Assembly (NCBI RefSeq): GCF_034808145.1
Contig: NZ_JAXHGM010000008.1
Span: forward strand, 1 to 64,000
Reading direction: 5' to 3'
DNA: 64,000 nucleotides
Source of the DNA: Halorubellus sp034808145
GTDB lineage: Archaea > Halobacteriota > Halobacteria > Halobacteriales > Natrialbaceae
The position numbers and the translations under genes are program-made. The number at the start of each line of letters is the position of its first letter. Position 1 is the stretch's first letter. Under the pieces are notes generated by a model. The model had not been told where the DNA came from, did not search any database, and saw only the letters and a list, made by a program, of their open reading frames with translations. Positions 58,648 through 64,000 of this stretch are shown here, piece by piece.

Positions 58648-60924
58648 ATGGGAACGACACACGACCAATTCAACGTCGGGGGGATGTCCTGCTCGTTCTG
58701 TGCCGAGAGCATCAAGAAGGCCTACAGTCGAACCGACGGCGTTGAGGACGTCGACGTGAGTCTCGCCCACGAGGAAGTTCTCGTCGAATACGACGACGAC
58801 CTGCTGAGCGAGGTCGAGGTAAAGGACACGCTCCGAGACCTCGGGTACACCATCCGCGACCCTGACAAAGCGAAGCGGTACGAGCAACAGCAGGCCGAAC
58901 TCTCCGACGGCAAGCGTCGCCTCCTCATCACCGGTGGCGCATCCATCGTTATCGCTGCCCTGATGGGATGGATGATTTTCGTGATGGGGCGCTTCGAGTC
59001 AACATCTCTCGGGATGGATCTGGTGACTCTGGGGCTGGCACTCGGGACGATGTTCGGGCCCGGCCGCTATATCAAAGAGAAAGCCTTCCAGAGCGTGCGC
59101 CGGGGTATCTTCAACCAGCACGTCCTCCTGGAAGCGGGCGCGTTCGCCGGACTCGTGGGTGGACTGCTTGGCCTGTTCGTCTTCCCGAGCTTCCCGACCG
59201 TTCACTTCTTCGCCGTCTCCGTGTTCATCACCACCTATCACATCCTTTCGGAGTACACCAGCCTCATCGTCCGCACGCGAGCTTCCCGAGCCGTCCAAGG
59301 CCTTCTCGACCTCCAGCCCGACACGGCACGCCGCGTCAGTGATGACGGTGATGTCGAGGAGGTCCCTGTCGACGACCTCGACGTTGGCAATCGCGTCCGC
59401 GTCAAGCCCGGCGAAAACATCCCCGTCGACGGCACGGTCGTCGAGGGCGAATCGATGGTCGACGAGTCGGTCGCTACCGGCGAGTCCATTCCCGAAGAGA
59501 AGGCCGCCGGCGACGCGGTGATCGGTGGCAGCGTCAACGAGACCGGGACGCTGCTCATCGAAGTAACTGCAACCGGGGAGGACGCGTTCCTAAACCAGGT
59601 CGCCCGCGAGATCGAGGAGGCGCGGGCGATGAAGCCCGGCATCATCCAGCTCGCCGACCGCGTGCTCAAGTATTTCGTCCCCGGCGTCTTGACGATCGCC
59701 GCGCTCTCGTTCCTCTTTTGGGTGGTCGCACCACTCGCGTGGGGGGCAGCCCCCAACGTCCAGCGCGGGGCGTTCGCAGCCTTGGCGGTTCTCGTCCTCG
59801 GCTATCCGTGTGCGCTTGGGATGGCGACACCGCTCGCCCTAATTCGGGGTGGCGGGAAGGCGGCGAACCGCGGCATCCTGATGCGCTCCGGTGACGCCTT
59901 CCAGATATTTCCCGACGTCGACCACATCGTGTTGGACAAGACCGGCACCATCACCGTCGGCGAACCCGCCGTCAGTGAAGTCGTCGCGTTCGGTGCCGAC
60001 GAGGTGGATGTACTCACGACTGCGGCTAGCGCGGAGGCCTTCTCTGAACACCCGCTCGCAGATGCGATCCTCGAGTTCGCCGACGAGCAAGATGTCGAGT
60101 ACGCTGACCCCGATGATTTCGACTCCGTGACCGGCAAGGGCGTCCGGGCAACCGTGGCCAGCGACGACGTGCTGGTCGGGAAACCGGGATGGCTCAGCGA
60201 CGAGGGGATCGACCTGTCGAAGGGGAGCGACGACATCGAGCGACTTCAGGGCCACGGCCTCACCGTTGCCGGAGTTGTTCGTGACGGTGACCTACTCGGT
60301 CTGATCGGTATCGGTGACGAGGTCAAGAGCGACGCCGCTGCGACCATCCAACGGATGCGAGACGCCGGCATCACGCCCGTGATGATCACTGGAGACAACG
60401 AGCGCACCGCAGACGCGGTCGCCGAGGAGGTCAGTATCGACCGCGTCATGGCCGACGTGCTGCCCGACGAGAAACGCGAAGAGATCGGTCGCCTGCAGGA
60501 CGAGGGTCACCGCGTAGCGATGGTCGGCGACGGCATCAACGACGCTCCCGCACTCACGCAGGCCGACATCGGGATCGCCATCGGCGCCGGGACCGACATC
60601 GCCATCGAATCGGCGGACATCGTCCTGATGGGCGACCGGCTTGGTGGCGTGATGGACGCCTACGAGATCGGGAACGAGAGCTACCGGAAGACCCGTCAGA
60701 ACCTCGCGACGGCCTTCGCGTTCAACGGGGTCGGTGTCGCCGCCGCGACCACGGGGCTCGTTCACCCGGTGTTCGCGATGCTCGCGATGGTGCTGTCCGT
60801 CTCGGCCGTCCTCGCCAACAGCTTCGCTGGTCAGCTCCTCTCCGGCGAGGGTGTCAACACCGAGTTCGCCCTCGACGACCGCACCGACGGCGAGCGTGGA
60901 GACGGCCGAGTGACAGCCGATTAA
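58648..60924 (+). CDS. P1B-type metal ATPase with YPC motif
   Basis: The 758-residue protein starts MGTTHDQFNVGGMSCSFCAE, an HMA domain with CxxC at about 15-18. The body has eight helices, GESI, DKTGTITVGEPAVSE near residue 430 and GDGINDAPALTQADIG. The ion-binding helix reads VLGYPCALGMATPLAL, with Tyr386-Pro-Cys388 where CPC or CPH is usual. It is otherwise copper-type in sequence (ALGMATPLAL). The metal is most likely Cu+ or a related ion, but the missing first Cys makes this uncertain. An operator-like repeat lies directly upstream and a small HMA protein follows convergently. Confidence 0.9.
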   Translation: MGTTHDQFNVGGMSCSFCAESIKKAYSRTDGVEDVDVSLAHEEVLVEYDDDLLSEVEVKDTLRDLGYTIRDPDKAKRYEQQQAELSDGKRRLLITGGASIVIAALMGWMIFVMGRFESTSLGMDLVTLGLALGTMFGPGRYIKEKAFQSVRRGIFNQHVLLEAGAFAGLVGGLLGLFVFPSFPTVHFFAVSVFITTYHILSEYTSLIVRTRASRAVQGLLDLQPDTARRVSDDGDVEEVPVDDLDVGNRVRVKPGENIPVDGTVVEGESMVDESVATGESIPEEKAAGDAVIGGSVNETGTLLIEVTATGEDAFLNQVAREIEEARAMKPGIIQLADRVLKYFVPGVLTIAALSFLFWVVAPLAWGAAPNVQRGAFAALAVLVLGYPCALGMATPLALIRGGGKAANRGILMRSGDAFQIFPDVDHIVLDKTGTITVGEPAVSEVVAFGADEVDVLTTAASAEAFSEHPLADAILEFADEQDVEYADPDDFDSVTGKGVRATVASDDVLVGKPGWLSDEGIDLSKGSDDIERLQGHGLTVAGVVRDGDLLGLIGIGDEVKSDAAATIQRMRDAGITPVMITGDNERTADAVAEEVSIDRVMADVLPDEKREEIGRLQDEGHRVAMVGDGINDAPALTQADIGIAIGAGTDIAIESADIVLMGDRLGGVMDAYEIGNESYRKTRQNLATAFAFNGVGVAAATTGLVHPVFAMLAMVLSVSAVLANSFAGQLLSGEGVNTEFALDDRTDGERGDGRVTAD

Positions 60925-61127
60925 GCCACTACGTCGTAGCCAGCTTGTTCGATTGCCGCGTTCACGTCGTCGTCTGAGACTCCATCCTCGAGGACCACGT
61001 CGACCGTGTCAGCTTCGTGGTCGGCCTCGATCCGATTCACATCATCGAGGTTTCGCAGGGCGGTCTCCACGTTCTGTTCGCACCCGTTGCAGGACATCCC
61101 GGTGACTGAGATCGTCTTTCGCTCCAT
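60921..61127 (-). CDS. HMA-domain copper-chaperone-like protein
   Basis: The 68-residue protein starts MERKTISVTGMSCNGCEQNV, a single HMA domain with the metal pair CNGC, then VNRIEADHEADTVDVVLEDG and ends EQAGYDVVA. It should bind Cu+ or a similar soft metal and hand it to the adjacent P1B-ATPase. The stop codons of the two convergent genes overlap (TTAA at 60921-60924). A palindrome ACGGTAACCGT lies upstream at about 61163-61173. Confidence 0.88.
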   Translation of the reverse strand: MERKTISVTGMSCNGCEQNVETALRNLDDVNRIEADHEADTVDVVLEDGVSDDDVNAAIEQAGYDVVA

Positions 61128-61230
61128 GCGGGCCTGTAAACACTCGCGGGGAATGACCATTACGGTAACCGTTGTATCGGTTTCATCTCTATTAGAGGTG
61201 GACATTATCGTCCGGAGAGTTGTTTGTGTC

Positions 61231-61250
61231 GGCCCCAAAGGGGTGGAGGC
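61231..61250 (+). repeat. Leader hairpin, copy 12
   Basis: GGCCCCAAAGGGGTGGAGGC has a CCCC/GGGG stem and a second G-tract, after TTGTTTGTGTC. ATG 61259 follows nine bases later. Confidence 0.55.
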
Positions 61251-61258
61251 TCTTTGAG

Positions 61259-61474
61259 ATGGGAACCACTGACGACGAAGAGAGCGACGAATTCCCTCCA
61301 GAGAAGCGTCTGGAAGCACCGAACACGGGCCTGATCAAGGCAGGGATCGCGACGATTCCCGATATGGAAACCTTGCAAGAGTGTGTAGCCTACGAGAACG
61401 CCCACCAAAATCGAACGCAGATTCTGCGCCGGCTCAAGTGGAAAGCTGAAGAGTTGCGTGAGGACGAAGGGTAA
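61259..61474 (+). CDS. 71-residue hypothetical protein
   Basis: MGTTDDEESDEFPPEKRLEA continues to a helical core GIATIPDMETLQECVAYENA and HQNRTQILRRLKWKAEELRE. The pattern Q-T-I-L-RRLKW with charged helices is protein-like, but no family is recognised. It marks the return of the backbone cluster after the metal island and has a leader hairpin. Confidence 0.65.
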   Translation: MGTTDDEESDEFPPEKRLEAPNTGLIKAGIATIPDMETLQECVAYENAHQNRTQILRRLKWKAEELREDEG

Positions 61475-61483
61475 GCGCTGTCC

Positions 61484-61525
61484 TTAACCAACACACTCCG
61501 CGTGAGTTTCCCTATTGTTGGTTAA
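61484..61525. repeat. TTAACCAAC/GTTGGTTAA inverted repeat, copy E
   Basis: The arms at 61484-61492 and 61517-61525 have a 24-base spacer. As with copies C and D, a leader hairpin follows shortly (61549). Confidence 0.8.
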
Positions 61526-61548
61526 TATGCTGTGCCGCGGTTTTTCGG

Positions 61549-61569
61549 GCCCCTGAATGGGCGCGGGGC
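61549..61569 (+). repeat. Leader hairpin, copy 13
   Basis: GCCCC pairs with GGGGC around TGAATGGGCGC, directly after GGTTTTTCGG. ATG 61598 follows. Confidence 0.75.
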
Positions 61570-61597
61570 GACCAACAGCCGCCTCGCGAGTTCCGTT

Positions 61598-62599
61598 ATG
61601 TCCCTCGGTTTGAGTCCAGACTCCAGCACGGCTAGCGACATCGCTGTCGCCAGACAAGCGGACCATGTGGCGTTCCTCCATCGAGCCCCATTCGTCGCCG
61701 ATTCTCTCGCCCTCGGATTTCTCCCCGGGTTTCGGGAAGACTGTGGGTACCAGACGGACCAGTACCTGAACCTCGAGATTCCTGTCGGGATGCTCGACAA
61801 CGATTTTCGGGATCCCGATCTGGAGCGGTTCGTCGACCGCTTTTTCGAGTACGAACCACGTGTCGGGGTCATCGGGGACGTCGACGAAATCGACGACGTC
61901 GACGCCCACGTCGCTGCTGCTCGTGAAATCCAAGCGAGCTACCCCGAAGCTGAGCTCATCGTCGTTCCGAAGTCGCGGGCGGTGATCGACGCGATACCTG
62001 AGAACCTCGTCCTCGGGTATTCACGGGGATACGCCGACCGCCTGGCCCACGATTTCTCCGATCCAGCCGATTGGAGAGGGCGGCGCGTCCACATTCTCGG
62101 CGGGAGTCCGCCCAAGCAGCTCGACGCTATTCGACAGTTGACCCGACCGACACTCACTGACGAGCCACCGGCCGATATCGTCGGCGTCGACTGGAACGGG
62201 CTGCATCGCGGCGCACAGTTCGGTGAGTTCTGGACGGCCGACGGCTGGGACGACAGCGGTCGCGACGCCGACCACGTCACCGTCCGAAAGACGGTGCGCC
62301 ACAGCCTCGCTCGGGTCCGTGAGTTCTGGAGGGCGCACGGAATCTGGCCCGAAACGACACCGCAAGACGAGGGGCTCAACGTCGAGTACGAGGGACCGAG
62401 CCCTGCCGATCTCGAGGACGCCGCCTGTACCGAGTGCGGGACGAACGTCTGGCGAACCCGCCGCGGCCCGTACGTCGCCGAGTACGATACCGGCGCAATC
62501 TGTGGATACTGCAGCTACGAGTGCTACTTCAGCCACCGTCATCGGAACAATCTAGAGGAAATCGCCGGCGATCAGAGCGTCTACCTCCCGCCGGCGTGA
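61598..62599 (+). CDS. Zinc-finger plasmid protein (DUF6610-like)
   Basis: The 333-residue protein starts MSLGLSPDSSTASDIAVARQ. The sequence ADHVAFLHRAPFVADSLALG, VGVIGDVDEIDDVDAHVAAA, LVLGYSRGYADRLAHDFSDP and RRVHILGGSPPKQLDAIRQL looks like a TIM-barrel-type or Rossmann-type phage/plasmid protein (recalled as DUF6610, tentative). A C-terminal zinc ribbon CTECGTNVWRTRRGPY with CGYCSYECY follows. It may be a nucleic-acid or nucleotide enzyme, but no catalytic site is certain. Confidence 0.72.
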   Translation: MSLGLSPDSSTASDIAVARQADHVAFLHRAPFVADSLALGFLPGFREDCGYQTDQYLNLEIPVGMLDNDFRDPDLERFVDRFFEYEPRVGVIGDVDEIDDVDAHVAAAREIQASYPEAELIVVPKSRAVIDAIPENLVLGYSRGYADRLAHDFSDPADWRGRRVHILGGSPPKQLDAIRQLTRPTLTDEPPADIVGVDWNGLHRGAQFGEFWTADGWDDSGRDADHVTVRKTVRHSLARVREFWRAHGIWPETTPQDEGLNVEYEGPSPADLEDAACTECGTNVWRTRRGPYVAEYDTGAICGYCSYECYFSHRHRNNLEEIAGDQSVYLPPA

Positions 62600-62619
62600 C
62601 TTCGCGACCTGTTTTTCGT

Positions 62620-62640
62620 GCCCCCAGAGAGGGCGAGGGC
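62620..62640 (+). repeat. Leader hairpin, copy 14
   Basis: GCCC pairs with GGGC around CCAGAGAGGGCGA, directly after TGTTTTTCGT. AGAGGTGA at 62657 and GTG 62671 follow. Confidence 0.65.
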
Positions 62641-62670
62641 TCCTTCGAAAGCTCTCAGAGGTGACTTCCA

Positions 62671-63018
62671 GTGAGTCAACAACAGAGTCCCGACAACGTC
62701 TCGGTCGACGATATTCCCGTCGATATCGACAACACGCAATCAGCGGAGGTCGATCCAGCCGACGTCCCCGACGAAATCGAATCCATCACCCGTGGGCTCG
62801 CCGGTGAGCAGCCGCCGACGAATCCCATAGTGGTTCTCAAGGCGGCCCGGTGGTGGTACATTCACGGCAAGGGCGGCACGGATCCCGCCTTCCAGTGGGC
62901 CATCGAGTGGGCGCGTCATCTTGCGACCGACACGCCCAGTGACGTCGAGCAGTTCGACGAGTTCCTCGAGTACCTCGTTACGGTCGGCTTTGCAGACGAA
63001 CGTCACGAGCTCCGCTAA
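62671..63018 (+). CDS. Hypothetical protein of the hairpin-led cluster
   Basis: The 115-residue protein starts at GTG 62671 (MSQQQSPDNVSVDDIPVDID) with AGAGGTGA about seven bases upstream. It ends in a helical region (VVLKAARWWYIHGKGGTDPA, FLEYLVTVGFADERHELR). It precedes the ArdC-like gene in the same direction, with that gene's own leader hairpin between them. Function unknown. Confidence 0.72.
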   Translation: MSQQQSPDNVSVDDIPVDIDNTQSAEVDPADVPDEIESITRGLAGEQPPTNPIVVLKAARWWYIHGKGGTDPAFQWAIEWARHLATDTPSDVEQFDEFLEYLVTVGFADERHELR

Positions 63019-63037
63019 CCGACAGAGCGGTTTTTTG

Positions 63038-63064
63038 GACGCCCCTGAAGGGTGCGGTGCGGTC
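63038..63064 (+). repeat. Leader hairpin, copy 15 (ArdC-like gene)
   Basis: GACGCC...GGTGCGGTC forms an imperfect stem around CCTGAAGGGTGC, right after GGTTTTTT. The loop matches copies 4 and 13. Confidence 0.6.
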
Positions 63065-63104
63065 TGAACAGACGCAGTCGCCGTGAATTCGATTCGGTGA
63101 TCAC

Positions 63105-64000
63105 GATGTCTACGACCAGAGACTCGTCGGTCTCCTTCGACCAGACCGACACGCGATCAGACGAGATGAACAGTACCATCGAACAGTGGATCGACGACCT
63201 TGTCGCCGGCGTCGACGACGCGCAGGCCAGCGAAGAGTTCCAAGAGTGGCTCGATGTCCAGAGTCGTTTCCACGACTACTCCTACCGGAACACGCTCCTC
63301 ATCAAGCGACAGTGTCCCGAGGCGAGCCGGGTGGCTGGCTACCGGACGTGGCAGGAGGAGTTCGACCGCCACGTCAAGGAGGGTGAGTCGGCCATCTGGA
63401 TCTGGGCGCCGATCATCACCAAGCAGTGCCCGGAATGCGAGAACTCGCCGAGCTACCACGAGGACAGTGACTGTGAGTACGACGAGACGCCGCCCGAGGA
63501 GTGGTCGAAAGGACTGGTTGGATTCAAACCAACGGCAGTCTTCGATGTGTCTCAAACCGAGGGCGAACCGCTCCCCGAGCTGGAAACCGAGGCAGCTGGT
63601 GACGCCGACGACCTGGTGCCAGCGCTCCTTGATGCAGCAGCTACGCTCGATATCGACGTCCGTGTCGTCGACGCTGCCGAGTGGGAGCATGGCGACGCGA
63701 AAGGCGTCTGCAAACACCGGACTCTCCACGGATGCCAACCCGTCGTCGAAGCGAAAGCCCGCTCAAATCAGGCCGATCTCGCCGTGACGTTGATTCACGA
63801 GTACGCCCACGCACTGCTCCATTTCGATGTCGACGACGAACCCGAGCGTGCAAAACGCGAGATCGAAGCCGAAGCCGTTGCGTACATCGTCGGGCGGTAT
63901 TTCAACCTAGATACGAGCGGATCAGCGTTCTATCTTGCCGCGTGGCAGGACGACGATGCGGAGAGCATTCAGGAGCGACTCGGCCGGATCAGTTCGACCG
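63105..64000 (+). CDS. ArdC-like antirestriction protein with zinc peptidase motif (partial)
   Basis: Reading from ATG 63105 (MSTTRDSSVSFDQTDTRSDE), 298 residues lie in the window and the frame is still open at 64000. The N-terminal domain (WLDVQSRFHDYSYRNTLLIK, VAGYRTWQEEFDRHVKEGES, AIWIWAPII) is the ArdC ssDNA-binding fold, interrupted by a CPEC...C segment. The second part has LAVTLIHEYAHALLHFDVDD, the HExxH zincin motif (HEYAH), with REIEAEAVAYIVGRYF supplying the third ligand. ArdC-type proteins protect incoming plasmid DNA from restriction in a new host, which fits the transfer operon in the same window. Confidence 0.88.

Noticed and set aside
1..64000. tRNA, rRNA or known riboswitch
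   Set aside because: No cloverleaf with a TTCGAATC-type arm, rRNA segment or recognised riboswitch core was seen by eye; a covariance-model scan was not possible.

Overview
The window looks like part of a large plasmid or integrated conjugative element of a haloarchaeon (class Halobacteria). The evidence is a GC-rich sequence encoding Asp/Glu-rich, lysine-poor proteins, an archaeal Orc1/Cdc6 initiator, a TFB transcription factor, Tat-type lipoprotein signals (RR plus an AGC lipobox), TATA boxes close to start codons, and several haloarchaeal IS remnants. No rRNA, tRNA, ribosomal-protein or central-metabolism gene was seen.

Layout. 0-4.8 kb is a scarred toxin-antitoxin and transposon zone: an IS transposase tail, a truncated pRiA4b ORF-3-like gene, two VapBC-type loci (one with its toxin cut off by IS sequence) and an intact-looking TnpB. 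4.9-6.8 kb is a replication module: orc1/cdc6, an AT-rich stretch, and four origin-box-like repeats. 6.8-7.9 kb holds a TnpB tail and an IS6-type element with an amber codon. 8.3-20.5 kb is a co-directional operon for a type IV secretion-like DNA transfer machine: pilin-like protein, large surface protein, lipoprotein, VirB6-like channel protein, VirB3/VirB4-like ATPase, an accessory protein and a VirD4/TraG-like coupling ATPase. 20.5-22.1 kb has short iteron-like repeats and a primase-like protein. 22-39 kb is a mosaic of a RHH/PIN toxin-antitoxin pair, a broken zinc-finger gene, a PAS-GAF histidine kinase, small membrane proteins, an OB-fold ssDNA-binding protein with a very structured GC-rich leader, lipoproteins, a TFB, a HTH/TumE-like pair and several tiny zinc-ribbon proteins.

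39-64 kb is a plasmid-backbone cluster of conserved haloarchaeal proteins of unknown function, ending in an ArdC-like antirestriction protein with a zinc metallopeptidase motif that runs off the window. Two metal modules interrupt it: a HTH regulator plus Zn/Cd-type P-ATPase (41.3-44.4 kb), and a mercury/nickel/copper island (54.1-61.1 kb: peroxiredoxin, HxlR regulator, MerA, NikR-like regulator, NicO-type transporter, ArsR-type regulator, P1B-ATPase, copper-chaperone-like protein). A membrane-anchored Mrr-type endonuclease lies at 48-49.5 kb.

The most interesting unexplained signal is repeated non-coding structure. (a) Fifteen short hairpins, all in the same orientation, sit just upstream of backbone genes, 14 of them plus the TFB gene between 32 and 64 kb. 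They share a layout of a C-tract followed by two G-tracts around a GAAAGGGTGC-like loop, often after a T-run. (b) Five copies of an inverted repeat, TTAACCAAC-N(22-24)-GTTGGTTAA, are scattered through the window at 9-17 kb spacing. Neither is explained by the genes. Because the hairpin-led genes lie on one strand and include an ArdC homologue, they could be a coordinated leader set, possibly for early expression after DNA transfer; that is a hypothesis.
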